DNA of 64,000 bases from JBCBSK01 sp965250105 (GCA_965250105.1 OZ252290.1:2852001-2916000), one strand, 5' to 3'. Positions 45,470 to 53,568 are shown, numbered from the stretch's first letter. Made by a program: numbers and translations. The notes: a model not told the origin generated them from the letters alone.

Positions 45470-45513
45470 GCGCTTTCAGCGAAAGTGGTCTCCGGTTTCG
45501 CGTTCGAAAGCGC
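45470..45513. repeat. Palindromic interspersed repeat, copy 1
   Basis: Outer arms GCGCTTTC and GAAAGCGC (perfect 8 bases) enclose the conserved core AGCGAAAGTGG...CCGGTTTCGCGT, whose GCGAAA and TTTCGC also pair. It starts two bases after the prpE stop and could act as a 3'-end hairpin. Confidence 0.85.
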
Positions 45514-45529
45514 GCCAGAAAGGACCGGT

Positions 45530-45571
45530 CGCTTTCAGCGAAAGTGGTTTCCGGTTTCGCGTCCGAAAGCG
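45530..45571. repeat. Palindromic interspersed repeat, copy 2
   Basis: Same core as copy 1, 16 bases further on, with outer arms CGCTTTC and GAAAGCG. Copies 1 and 2 form a tandem pair. Confidence 0.85.
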
Positions 45572-45600
45572 CCTTGACCACAAGCGCTGCAGGGCGGTCG

Positions 45601-46521
45601 TCACGGCGCCGGCGCGTCGGCGGGTTCGCTGCGCCGGCGTGCCTTGTTCGGCCGCACCAAGGCAAGCCCGACCAGCATGAGCACGAGCGCCAGCCACACC
45701 CAGCCGGCATAGCGTTCGCCGAGCAGGAAGGCACTGAGCAATACGGTCATGATGGTGACGACATAGGAGATCTGGCTGGTGAACACCGCACCCGCCCAGC
45801 GCACCAGCCAGATGTAACCCGAATAGGCCACCGCCTGGCAGAAGCCGACGACGACGACGGCCCATTCGACGCCAGACTGGCCGGCCGTCAGATCGACCCA
45901 GTTACCGGTGAAGAAGGCCATCGGCGCGGTCATCGTGGCGCCGACGATCGAGGACCAGAACAGCGCCACCATGGGATCGAGGCCGGGCGGGGCGCGGCGC
46001 GCCAGATAGTTCGCCTCGAGCCCGTAGCAGAACGGCGCGACGAGCGCGATGAACACGAAGATGGCGAGCCCCGGCTCCGGCAGGCTGGCCTCCGGCCCGA
46101 TCAGCAGCACGACGGCTGACGCGCCGAGCAGGATGCCGAGAAGCCGGCGCGGTTCGAGCCTTTCGTCGCGCAAGCCCAGAGCGATCAGGAGCGCGAACAT
46201 CGGCACCGTGGCAATGGCGATGCCGACGATGCCCGCCGGCAGGTTGGCGGCCGCGAGATAGGAGAAATTGTTCGGAATGACCGTGCCGATCAGCGCGATG
46301 CCGATATAGAGATCGAGATGCTTGAGACGTGGGCGCAAGGCTCGAAACCTGCCGAGCGCAAGCAACAGCGCGAGCAGCACGATAGCGACGACGATCTGCT
46401 GCCAGAAGATCAGCCCGATCGGCCGGTAGCCGGTCGACATGGCGATCTTGGTCAGCGGGATTGTTAGGCCCCAGAACGAACCGAACAAGATCAACCAGAA
46501 GATCGGGCCGAGCCGGGCCAT
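45601..46521 (-). CDS. EamA/DMT-family transporter
   Basis: A 306-residue membrane protein with ten predicted helices in two EamA repeats (GPIFWLILFGSFWGLTIPLTK at the start of the first; ALVAPFCYGLEANYLARR in the second). It probably exports a metabolite; substrate unknown. AAGGA 6 bases before the ATG at 46521 favours it over an ATG five codons earlier. It is not closely similar to the other EamA protein at 21.4-22.4 kb. Confidence 0.92.
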   Translation of the reverse strand: MARLGPIFWLILFGSFWGLTIPLTKIAMSTGYRPIGLIFWQQIVVAIVLLALLLALGRFRALRPRLKHLDLYIGIALIGTVIPNNFSYLAAANLPAGIVGIAIATVPMFALLIALGLRDERLEPRRLLGILLGASAVVLLIGPEASLPEPGLAIFVFIALVAPFCYGLEANYLARRAPPGLDPMVALFWSSIVGATMTAPMAFFTGNWVDLTAGQSGVEWAVVVVGFCQAVAYSGYIWLVRWAGAVFTSQISYVVTIMTVLLSAFLLGERYAGWVWLALVLMLVGLALVRPNKARRRSEPADAPAP

Positions 46522-46749
46522 GGCGTTCCTTTCCATGTGTCCGACCAGTCTTCGCCGCATCAAGCGTTGCCGCCAAGCCCATTTCGCGTTTTGCCGGATT
46601 GTGCATGACGCCAATGCATTGATTGCGGGGCCGGCGACGACGGACAGCGGACGGTTTCATCACATCGGGTCAATTCATCCTATCGATAGTTGACCCCGGG
46701 GGCGGGGCCGGCCAGCATCCGCCTCCACCGGATGAAACAGGGGGATCGA

Positions 46750-47535
46750 ATGGCTTTGGACGGCAAGGTTGCCATCGTGACGGGGGCTGCGCGCGGGATC
46801 GGCCGCGCCATTGCCGAGCGTTTCGCCCAGGACGGCGCCAGCGTCGTCGTCGCCGACGTCGCCGATGAGGCGCAGGCCGTCGTCGACCACATCGCCGATC
46901 GCGGCGGCGCGGCGGAATTCATCGCCTGCGATGTCGGCGAACGGCTCGACGTACGCAATCTGATCACCGGCACCGTCGATCGGTTCGGCGCGGTGGACGT
47001 GGTCGTCAACAATGCCGGCATCGTCCATAACGCCGGCTTCCTGGAGATCGAGGAGGACGATTTCGACCGCGTCCTGCGCGTCAATCTCAAGGGTGCCTTC
47101 CTGGTCGGCCAGGTCGCCGCCAAGCGCATGGTCGCCCAGATCGAGGACGGCCGGGCGCCGGGCGCGATCATCAATATGAGCTCGGTCAACGCCCAGCTGG
47201 CGATCCCGACCCAGGTGCCCTATTGCGTGTCGAAGGGGGGCATGAACCAGCTCACCAAGGTGATGGCGCTTGGCCTCGCGCCGCACGGCATCCGGGTGAA
47301 CGCCATCGGGCCCGGATCGATCCTGACCGAAATGCTCGAAGCGGTGAACGCCGATCCCGAGGCGCGCGGCAAGATCCTGTCGCGGACACCGCTTGGTCGC
47401 ATGGGCAATCCGTCGGAGATCGCGGCCATAGCCGCCTTCCTGGCCTCCGATGAGGCGAGCTATGTCACCGGCGAGACGATCTATGCCGATGGCGGCCGGC
47501 TCGGGCTCAACTACACGGTGCCCGTCGTCGACTAG
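46750..47535 (+). CDS. Short-chain dehydrogenase/reductase
   Basis: A 261-residue NAD(P)-dependent oxidoreductase. The Rossmann motif TGAARGIGR (about 11-19), NNAG (near 90-93), the catalytic serine in MSSVN and the PYCVSKGG Tyr/Lys pair are intact, and the C-terminus ends in YADGGRLGLNYTVPV. This is the classical glucose dehydrogenase / 3-oxoacyl reductase type; the substrate cannot be predicted. AGGGGGA precedes the ATG at 46750. A palindromic repeat begins just after the stop. Confidence 0.94.
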   Translation: MALDGKVAIVTGAARGIGRAIAERFAQDGASVVVADVADEAQAVVDHIADRGGAAEFIACDVGERLDVRNLITGTVDRFGAVDVVVNNAGIVHNAGFLEIEEDDFDRVLRVNLKGAFLVGQVAAKRMVAQIEDGRAPGAIINMSSVNAQLAIPTQVPYCVSKGGMNQLTKVMALGLAPHGIRVNAIGPGSILTEMLEAVNADPEARGKILSRTPLGRMGNPSEIAAIAAFLASDEASYVTGETIYADGGRLGLNYTVPVVD

Positions 47536-47536
47536 G

Positions 47537-47580
47537 GCAATTCCAGCGAAAGTGGGAACCGGTTTCGCGTCCAGAATCGC
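47537..47580. repeat. Palindromic interspersed repeat, copy 3
   Basis: Core AGCGAAAGTGGGAACCGGTT then TCGCGT is intact; outer arms GCAATTCC and AGAATCGC have two mismatches, so this copy is partly decayed. It starts one base after the stop of the SDR gene, as copy 1 does after prpE. Confidence 0.82.
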
Positions 47581-47670
47581 GTAAAATCAATGGGTTAGGG
47601 CATATCCGGTGAGCCAGGGTTCACCGGATACGTCCCAGGATACCGTGCGATCCAGGCGATCGGCGACGCG

Positions 47671-48390
47671 TCAGTCGTCGCTGTCGAGCTTCAGTGTCTT
47701 CAGCTTGGCGAACACGGCGTCGGGGTCGATCTCCTCTTCCACCGGTTCCGGTTCCGCGGGCGTTTCCGAGAACACGGCCTCGGCGGTTTCCGGTGCCGTG
47801 GTCTCTTCCGGCGACAACAGCGTCGGGCCTTCGACCTCGGGCTGCGCCGGCAGGTTCTTGGCCGCCTTGGTCACTTCCATGTCGAGTTCGAGCTGCGAGC
47901 ACAGGCCGAGGCTGACCGGGTCCATCGGCGTCAGATTGGCGGCGTTCCAATGGGTGCGCTCGCGGATCTGGGTGATCGTGTGCTTGGTGGTGCCGACCAG
48001 CCGGATGATCTGCGCGTCCTTGAGTTCGGGATGGTTGCGCACCAGCCACAGAATGGCGTTCGGCCGGTCCTGCCGGCGCGACACGGGCGTGTAGCGCGGG
48101 CCGCGCTTGGTCTTCTTGGTCTGCGGCAGGACGACTTTCGGTGGCGCCAGCTTCAGCTTGTGATCGGGATTGGCCTGGCCGAGATCCAGCTCTTCCTTGG
48201 TCAGCTGGCCCGAGGTGACCGGGTTCAGGCCCTTCATGCCGCGATCGGCCTCGTCGTCGGCGATCGCCTGCACTTCGAGCTCGTGCAGCTGGCAGAAATC
48301 GGCGATCTGCTTGAAGGTCAGCGCGGTGTTCTCGACCAGCCAGACGGCGGTCGCCTTGGGCATCAGAAGCTGCTGCGGCGGATTGGCCAT
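47671..48390 (-). CDS. trcR: TrcR-like cell-cycle transcriptional regulator (DUF1013)
   Basis: A 239-residue protein of the DUF1013 family, now named TrcR in alphaproteobacteria. The N-terminal half contains two helix-turn-helix-like segments (LVENTALTFKQIADFCQLHELE and the later WLVRNHPELKDAQIIRLVG), flanking a basic linker; the last ~70 residues are acidic and Pro/Glu-rich. A role as a cell-cycle transcription factor is known for family members and inferred here. It is monocistronic, with its 3' end near palindromic repeat copy 3. Confidence 0.9.
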   Translation of the reverse strand: MANPPQQLLMPKATAVWLVENTALTFKQIADFCQLHELEVQAIADDEADRGMKGLNPVTSGQLTKEELDLGQANPDHKLKLAPPKVVLPQTKKTKRGPRYTPVSRRQDRPNAILWLVRNHPELKDAQIIRLVGTTKHTITQIRERTHWNAANLTPMDPVSLGLCSQLELDMEVTKAAKNLPAQPEVEGPTLLSPEETTAPETAEAVFSETPAEPEPVEEEIDPDAVFAKLKTLKLDSDD

Positions 48391-48560
48391 GGATTACGTC
48401 TCCTCCGTGCGCCGCGCCGTCTCGCCACATAAGGCGCGCCCGGCGGGGCAGGTCTCTCCGTCGATTGTCGGGGAATGCAACCGATATAAAGAGACTCGCG
48501 GCAAAACGCAATGCGTGCGCCGCCGGCCGACATGTCCGACTTCCTGTGACTCAGTAAGGT

Positions 48561-50204
48561 CTAGAGGCCGAGCGCCATGCCGTCGGTCGCGGGATCCGCG
48601 CCGCCGTCGAGCGTGCCATCGGGCGCGATCCGGATCGCATGCACCCAGGCGAATTTATTGCTCTCGGCATGGCGGAAAACCGGATAGCCCATACCAGTCA
48701 GCTCGCGCTCGGTGCGGCGGAGAATGCGGTTGGTCAGTTCGATCGTGGTCGACACGGCGGCGAACCGCGCCGCGGCCACGGCCTCCTGTGCCGTCATGCC
48801 GAAATCGAGCACGTTCAGCATGACCTGGAGATTGCCCATGGTGATATAGGTCGCGCCCGGCGCGCCAAGCACCAGAACCGGCTTGCCGTCCTTGAAGACG
48901 ATGGTCGGCGACAGCGCCGAAAAGCGCGCCTTGCCGGGCGCCAGCGAGCCGGCGCGGCCGGGGCGGGGGTCGAACACCGCCATCGCGCCGTTATACATGA
49001 ACCCGAGCCCGTCGGTGACGACGCCGGAGGGTTGGCCCAGCGTATGGGTCATGGTGACGCAATTGCCGGCGCCGTCGACCACGGACACCTGCGTCGTGTT
49101 GCGGCTTTCGGTGCCGCCCGAATTGAACCGGGGCACGTCGGTCCGGTCGCCGCGCCTGATGCGCTCCGCCTCGTCGCGGGCGTAGTCCTTCGAGGTCAGC
49201 CGGGCGAGCGGCACGTCGACGAAGCGCGGATCCCCGACATGGGCGTCCTTGTCCCGGGTGGCGGTCTTCATCGCTTCCGCCACGACGCGGATATAGTCAG
49301 GCGAATTGTGGCCGAGCGCCGCGAGGTCGAAATTTTCGAGGATGTTCAGCATCTCGACAAGCTGGATGCCGCCGCCGGGTGGCTGGTTCGTCGCGATGTC
49401 ATAGCCGCGATAGCTGCCCCAGAGCGGCGGGTTCTCCTCGGGCGCGCAGGTTTCCAGGTCGGCGCGGGTGATCATGCCGCCATGGGCGGTCATGTCGGCG
49501 GTGATGCGGTCGGCGATGGCGCCGCGATAGAAGCTGTCGATGCCGTCCTCGGCGATGGCGCGGTAGGTGCGCCCCATATCGGCATTGACCAGAAGATCGC
49601 CGACCCGCTTCACGCCGCCGTCGGCATCGCAATAGATCTCGCGGGTCGCCGGCAGGTCCGAGACGACGCCGATATTGGGCAGTCGCCCGGCCATCGCCGG
49701 ATAGTCCCAGAACTGGCGAACATGGGGGCGGATCTTGAAGCCGTCTTCGCAATAGGCGATCGCCGGCTGCAGGAGGTCGGCCAGGCGCCGCGTGCCGAAG
49801 CGTTCGAGGGCCGTGTCGAACGCCCACAGCGTGCGCGGGGTGGTGATCGCGCCATAGCCGAGCTCGTTGACCCTGCCCTTCAGGATGAAGCCCCAGCCGT
49901 CGTCGGTCTCCCGTTCGATCAGGTCTTCCCACATGCCGGGCGTCGTCGAGAGCGGGGCGCGGCCGTGAAAGTCGAGCGTCACATGCACCGGATCCCCGCC
50001 AACGCCGGGGCCGGCGGGCATATAGACATGGAACGTGCCGAAGCCGGCGATGCCGCACATCTGCGGGTCGACGGCGGTCTGAACCAGCGCGCAGCCGATC
50101 GCCGCGTCGACCGCGTTGCCGCCCGACGCCAGGATGTCGAGACCGGCCTCGACGGCTTCGGGCTGGGGCGCGGAGATCATGCCGCGGCGGGAGACGGGCG
50201 TCAT
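48561..50204 (-). CDS. ggt: Gamma-glutamyltransferase family protein
   Basis: A 547-residue Ntn-hydrolase proenzyme. The predicted cleavage and nucleophile threonine lies in SRNTTQVSVVDGAGN, where most relatives have TTH rather than TTQ. There is no signal peptide, so unlike the E. coli enzyme it should stay in the cytosol. It would cleave gamma-glutamyl bonds of glutathione or a related compound. A K+ channel and a quinone oxidoreductase gene lie upstream on the same strand. Confidence 0.92.
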   Translation of the reverse strand: MTPVSRRGMISAPQPEAVEAGLDILASGGNAVDAAIGCALVQTAVDPQMCGIAGFGTFHVYMPAGPGVGGDPVHVTLDFHGRAPLSTTPGMWEDLIERETDDGWGFILKGRVNELGYGAITTPRTLWAFDTALERFGTRRLADLLQPAIAYCEDGFKIRPHVRQFWDYPAMAGRLPNIGVVSDLPATREIYCDADGGVKRVGDLLVNADMGRTYRAIAEDGIDSFYRGAIADRITADMTAHGGMITRADLETCAPEENPPLWGSYRGYDIATNQPPGGGIQLVEMLNILENFDLAALGHNSPDYIRVVAEAMKTATRDKDAHVGDPRFVDVPLARLTSKDYARDEAERIRRGDRTDVPRFNSGGTESRNTTQVSVVDGAGNCVTMTHTLGQPSGVVTDGLGFMYNGAMAVFDPRPGRAGSLAPGKARFSALSPTIVFKDGKPVLVLGAPGATYITMGNLQVMLNVLDFGMTAQEAVAAARFAAVSTTIELTNRILRRTERELTGMGYPVFRHAESNKFAWVHAIRIAPDGTLDGGADPATDGMALGL

Positions 50205-50297
50205 CGGGAGGCCTTTCTGTTAGGGGTGAAGCATGCCGCCGAGGGCGAAGCGTTCCGCCGGGGACGGATCGTCCCGTCGGAGGCGGTTTGGGACGGA

Positions 50298-50747
50298 TCA
50301 GCTGACCTGCTGTTCGTCGAAGATGGCGTGCTGGATATGATGGATACGGCGCAGGATCTCGACGATGAAGGCGGTGTAGAAGCCGAACAGCAGCAGGCCG
50401 TTGGCGGCCGCGAAGCCCGCCAGGAGGCGCCACGGCTTGATCATCAGGATATCGCCGAAGCCGAGCGTCGTCACGGTGACGAGGGCGAAATAGATCGCCG
50501 TTTCGACATCCGGGAAGGCGCGCACGGCGAGAAACAGGCCGGCCCAGGCCATGACCGAGATCAGATTGGACAAGAGGATCACGCCGAGCGCGACCAGCAG
50601 GGTCATGACGAGTTTCGGCGCATGCGGCCGGCGCACCAGCCAGTCCTTCTGCAGATCGAGCGCGGCGATCGTCACCCCGCCGAGCCCGGCCGCCATCAGA
50701 ATGGTCACCAGGGTGACGATCGAGCCGATGACGATCTGCGCCAGCAT
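50298..50747 (-). CDS. Small potassium-channel-type protein
   Basis: A 149-residue membrane protein with three predicted helices (about 4-28, 46-76, 105-130) and a pore loop with the selectivity-filter sequence TTLGFGD at 93-99, one variation from the TVGYGD consensus. It has no cytosolic RCK domain. Subunits would need to tetramerise. It lies 5 bases downstream of the quinone oxidoreductase gene and upstream of ggt, so a transcript covering all three is likely. Confidence 0.88.
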   Translation of the reverse strand: MLAQIVIGSIVTLVTILMAAGLGGVTIAALDLQKDWLVRRPHAPKLVMTLLVALGVILLSNLISVMAWAGLFLAVRAFPDVETAIYFALVTVTTLGFGDILMIKPWRLLAGFAAANGLLLFGFYTAFIVEILRRIHHIQHAIFDEQQVS

Positions 50748-50752
50748 GCCGC

Positions 50753-51766
50753 TTACGCCACCTCCAGGACGATCTTGCCGATATGCTCGCTGGTTTCCAT
50801 GCGGGCATGGGCGGCGGCCGCCTCGGTCAGCGCGAAGCCCCGATCCATGACCGGGCCAATCGACCCGGCGGCGATCAGCGGCAGAACCCTATCGCGCAGA
50901 ATGCCCGCCACCCGGCGCTTGAACTCGGTGCTGCGCGGCCTGAGCGTCGAGCCGGTATGGGTCAGCCGCTTGATCATCAACTTGGTGAAGTCGACCTCGA
51001 CGCTCGATCCGCGCAAAAAGGCGATCTGCACGATGCGGCCATCCTCGGCGGCGGCCTGATGGTTGCGCGGGATGTAATCGCCGCCGACCATGTCGAGGAT
51101 GACGTCGGCGCCGCGTTTTCCCGTCGCGGCCTTGGTCGCCTGGACGAAGTCCTCGCTGCGATAGTTGATCGCCACATCGGCGCCGAGATCGCGGCAGGCG
51201 GCGCATTTGTCGTCCGAGCCGGCGGTGACGATGACATGGCTGCCGAACGCCTTGGCGAGCTGGATCGCGGTGGTGCCGATGCCGCTCGAGCCGCCATGCA
51301 CCAGAAGCCATTCGCCGGGCTGAAGCGCGCCGCGCTCGAACACGTTGTGCCAGACGGTGAAGAAGGTTTCGGGGATCGCGGCGGCCCGGACCATGTCGCA
51401 GCCTTCCGGGATCGGCAGCGCGACACCGTGGTCCGCGAGGCAGTATTCGGCATAGCCGCCACCCGAGACGAGGCTCATCACCTTGTCGCCGACGGTCCAG
51501 CCGGTGACCTTGTCGCCGGTTGCGACCACCGTGCCGGCGACTTCGAGGCCGGGCAGGTCAGAGGCGCCGGGTGGCGGCGGGTAGGCGCCGGCGCGCTGCA
51601 GCACGTCGGGCCGGTTGACGCCGGCCGCCATCACCTGGATCAGGATCTCTTCGGGGCCGGGCACCGGCAGGGGGCGGGTTTCGGGCAGCAGCACTTCCGG
51701 ACCGCCCGGCTCGCTGATGGCGATCGCGGTCATCGTGTCGGGCAGGGCAGGGTGCTGAGTGGTCAT
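50753..51766 (-). CDS. NAD(P)H-quinone oxidoreductase, PIG3/QorA type
   Basis: A 337-residue zinc-independent medium-chain reductase that reduces quinones with NAD(P)H. It starts with MTTQHPALPDTMTAIAISE, carries the cofactor motif HGGSSGIGTTAIQLAKAFG in the Rossmann domain and VILDMVGGDYIPRN, and lacks the structural-zinc cysteine lobe. PIG3-type enzymes act on ortho-quinones and may generate reactive oxygen or detoxify; which applies here is unknown. It is the first gene of the ggt-channel group. Confidence 0.93.
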   Translation of the reverse strand: MTTQHPALPDTMTAIAISEPGGPEVLLPETRPLPVPGPEEILIQVMAAGVNRPDVLQRAGAYPPPPGASDLPGLEVAGTVVATGDKVTGWTVGDKVMSLVSGGGYAEYCLADHGVALPIPEGCDMVRAAAIPETFFTVWHNVFERGALQPGEWLLVHGGSSGIGTTAIQLAKAFGSHVIVTAGSDDKCAACRDLGADVAINYRSEDFVQATKAATGKRGADVILDMVGGDYIPRNHQAAAEDGRIVQIAFLRGSSVEVDFTKLMIKRLTHTGSTLRPRSTEFKRRVAGILRDRVLPLIAAGSIGPVMDRGFALTEAAAAHARMETSEHIGKIVLEVA

Positions 51767-51939
51767 GAGGTGGGCTTTCCTGATAGTACGTTTCTGGTAT
51801 GTGCATTTTCCGTGACAAAAGCGTTAATCATGCTTGTCGTCCCGGCGGGGGGGATTTTCTCCCTTGCGCCGTCATGCATCAATGGGGGTGATGCCCGTGA
51901 CGGGCGCTGTTGGTAAGATCGAGGGGAGGTCAGGCGGTC

Positions 51940-52137
51940 ATGAGCGATGACGATCAGGCGCGCGGCGGCCGGGCCGCCGTCGAGGCGCATGAGATCGGCA
52001 TGGATCTCGACCGGCTGTCGGTCGACGATCTCACCGACCGGATCGCCCAACTCGAGGCGGAGATCGCCCGGCTGCGCCAGGCGATCGACAAGCGGTCGTC
52101 GAGCCGCGCCACCGCTGACAGCGTGTTCAAGATCTGA
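51940..52137 (+). CDS. DUF1192 family small protein
   Basis: A 65-residue protein: an acidic start, then a coiled-coil-forming helix (DLTDRIAQLEAEIARLRQAI) and a basic SSSRATADSVFKI tail. This is the DUF1192 pattern, found in many alphaproteobacteria; its role is unknown. GAGGGGAGG lies about 10 bases before the ATG. The candidate CtrA box and small RNA follow within 63 bases of its stop. Confidence 0.9.
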   Translation: MSDDDQARGGRAAVEAHEIGMDLDRLSVDDLTDRIAQLEAEIARLRQAIDKRSSSRATADSVFKI

Positions 52138-52199
52138 CGCGCCAGCCACGGGCTTCCGGCGAAACGTTGGCGTTTTGGTCCACCGCCGGTCATCTCTTG

Positions 52200-52214
52200 T
52201 TAACCTTTCCTTAA
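52200..52214. promoter_or_regulatory. CtrA-box match upstream of the small-RNA candidate and rcdA
   Basis: Exact TTAA, seven bases (CCTTTCC), TTAA. It lies 285 bases before the rcdA start but only 23 bases before the first hairpin of the RNA candidate. Three more GTTAAC hexamers (near 52293, 52389 and 52502) make this the densest cluster of CtrA-type half sites in the window. Confidence 0.6.
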
Positions 52215-52236
52215 GGCCTGTTGGGTAAACAAGACC

Positions 52237-52333
52237 TATCCAGTCTTCCTGGATATCGAGTGGCTCCTGTCCACTCTGTTTGACGCCTCCCTGTTAACTC
52301 TCAGAGCCGCTTCCAGCGGCTCTTTTCTTTTTT
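52237..52333 (+). ncRNA. Candidate CtrA-controlled small RNA
   Basis: Three hairpins in about 100 bases. H1: TATCCAG/CTGGATA at 52237-52243 and 52249-52255, loop TCTTC. H2: GAGTGG/CCACTC at 52258-52263 and 52271-52276, loop CTCCTGT, which contains the anti-Shine-Dalgarno CTCCT. H3 is the terminator at 52303-52333. A C-rich single-stranded linker with GCCTCCC (52284-52290) joins H2 and H3. C-rich loops and an ending on a U-tract are typical of riboregulators in alphaproteobacteria. The CtrA box just upstream suggests cell-cycle control. No transcript evidence. Confidence 0.5.
52303..52333 (+). terminator. Intrinsic terminator before rcdA
   Basis: Perfect 9-base stem, AGAGCCGCT and AGCGGCTCT around TCC, followed by TTTC and six Ts. 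It lies between the CtrA box and rcdA, so any transcript started at the box should stop before rcdA unless terminator read-through occurs. Confidence 0.88.
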
Positions 52334-52491
52334 GGGGGCGACAAGGCCCGCCCTTTTACGCCAAACTCCGCGCAATCGTACCGGCGGCGTTAACGCTGCA
52401 TTTGGCACGAGCCTTGCGTGGACGACAGGAACCGGTCGCGCATCTGTCTCTCAATGAGACGTATGTCCCGGATGACCTGTGGGAGAGGCGT

Positions 52492-53031
52492 ATGATTGAT
52501 GTTAACGAGGGCGATGCGCTCGACATTGTGTTCGCGGATGGGACGATCCCCTTCGCCGAACGGCTGATCGCATCGGAGCGGTTCCGGGATCTGTTCCGCG
52601 AGGGAATGGGTCTTCTCGAGGAGACGGCGGATTATCTCGACGGCGACGGCCGACGCGATTCCAAGACGCTCAGCCGGCTCGGCGGGCTCGCCTATGCCGC
52701 CGAGAGCATGAAGCTGACCACCCGTCTGATGCAGCTCGCCTCCTGGCTTCTGGTGCATCGCGCCGTCGCCGAGCGCGAGATGGAGCCGCCGCGCGCGCGC
52801 AAGGAACGCTCCAAGATCAAGCTGGCCGACCCCGCCGGCGACGAGACCTCGGCCGGCTTCGACGAATTGCCGACCATTCTGGTCGATCTGATCGAACGCT
52901 CGCAACGGCTTCAGGCGCGCATCCGCCATCTCGACATGCTGGCCTATGAGGAGGCGCAGCCCGCCGAACCCCGCGACAGCGCGGTGCACAGCCAGCTCGA
53001 TCAGATCGCCAAGGCGTTCGGCAATCGCTGA
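52492..53031 (+). CDS. rcdA: RcdA-like CtrA-degradation adaptor (DUF1465)
   Basis: A 179-residue helical protein of the DUF1465 family, the length and pattern I recall for Caulobacter RcdA: FRDLFREGMGLLEETADYLDG, the conserved LSRLGGLAYAAESMKLTTRL and the disordered, charged C-terminus. In Caulobacter RcdA bridges CpdR-primed ClpXP to CtrA and other substrates. The start at 52492 follows GGAG at 7 bases; residues upstream of it do not match. The equation of DUF1465 with RcdA is from memory. Confidence 0.85.
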   Translation: MIDVNEGDALDIVFADGTIPFAERLIASERFRDLFREGMGLLEETADYLDGDGRRDSKTLSRLGGLAYAAESMKLTTRLMQLASWLLVHRAVAEREMEPPRARKERSKIKLADPAGDETSAGFDELPTILVDLIERSQRLQARIRHLDMLAYEEAQPAEPRDSAVHSQLDQIAKAFGNR

Positions 53032-53051
53032 CTGGCCGTCCCCAACCGGCG

Positions 53052-53093
53052 CCAACGAAAAAGGCCGCCCGAGAGGGCGGCCTTTTTCGTTGG
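53052..53093. terminator. Strong bidirectional terminator between rcdA and rpmE
   Basis: Perfect 19-base stem, 53052-53070 with 53075-53093, loop GAGA. The GC core GGCCGCCC/GGGCGGCC has A5 on one side and T5 on the other, so it terminates the plus-strand rcdA transcript and the minus-strand rpmE transcript alike. Confidence 0.93.
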
Positions 53094-53107
53094 GCGTTCG
53101 AGCCGGC

Positions 53108-53332
53108 TTACTTCTTGGCCAGGAAGTCGAACTTCTTGTTGAACTTCGACACGCGGCCGCCGCGGTCGATCAGATGCTGGTTGCCGCCGGTCCAGGCCGG
53201 ATGCGTCGTCGGGTCGATGTCGAGCTGCAAGGTGTCGCCCTCGGCCCCGTAGGTCGAGCGGGTCGTGAACTCGGTGCCATCGGTCATGACGACCTTGATC
53301 ATGTGATAGTCGGGATGGATGTCGCTTTTCAT
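53108..53332 (-). CDS. rpmE: 50S ribosomal protein L31
   Basis: A 74-residue protein with MKSDIHPDYHMIKVVMTDG at the start and HPAWTGGNQHLIDRGGRV in the middle, the L31 signature. It has no cysteines, so it is the zinc-independent form, matching the cysteine-less L36 in this window. It sits at a subunit bridge in the ribosome. AAAGG about 8 bases before the ATG serves as the binding site; a structured leader precedes it. Confidence 0.97.
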   Translation of the reverse strand: MKSDIHPDYHMIKVVMTDGTEFTTRSTYGAEGDTLQLDIDPTTHPAWTGGNQHLIDRGGRVSKFNKKFDFLAKK

Positions 53333-53354
53333 GTTGCAACCTTTCGGTCAAACG

Positions 53355-53402
53355 CTGTGGCGGACCATGCCCGGGCGCCTGGCGGCCGGTTTGCCGCCAC
53401 AG
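53355..53402 (-). promoter_or_regulatory. Candidate rpmE leader with alternative hairpins
   Basis: In the message, CTGTGGCGG (53402-53394) can pair with CCGCCACAG (53363-53355), nine perfect pairs, or its TGGCGGC part can pair with GCCGCCA (53386-53380) seven bases away. The two pairings exclude each other because they share the first arm. It ends 22 bases before the start codon. L31 leaders autoregulate in other phyla; that this one does is inference. The rest of the gap to 53524 shows nothing else. Confidence 0.45.
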
Positions 53403-53524
53403 GCCCCGCGCCTGTCCTGCCGAAAATCTCGGAAATCGAAGCTGGGCTCATAACCCAGTTTGCCTTCGCCATCAAGGCAAGAGTGACGCGCTTGCCAGAG
53501 ATCGCTTCCCTCGTGCAGATTAGA

Positions 53525-53568
53525 GCAATTCCAGCGAAAGTGGGAACCGGTTTCGCGTCCGGAATTGC
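53525..53568. repeat. Palindromic interspersed repeat, copy 4
   Basis: The best copy: perfect outer arms GCAATTCC and GGAATTGC around the core AGCGAAAGTGGGAACCGGTT then TCGCGTCC. It lies in the rpmE to ABC-exporter intergenic region. Confidence 0.88.

Noticed and set aside
48639..51059. An 806-codon open frame on the plus strand opposite ggt and the channel gene
   Set aside because: It runs across three recognised minus-strand genes and shows His/Asp/Arg-rich shadow composition without domains.
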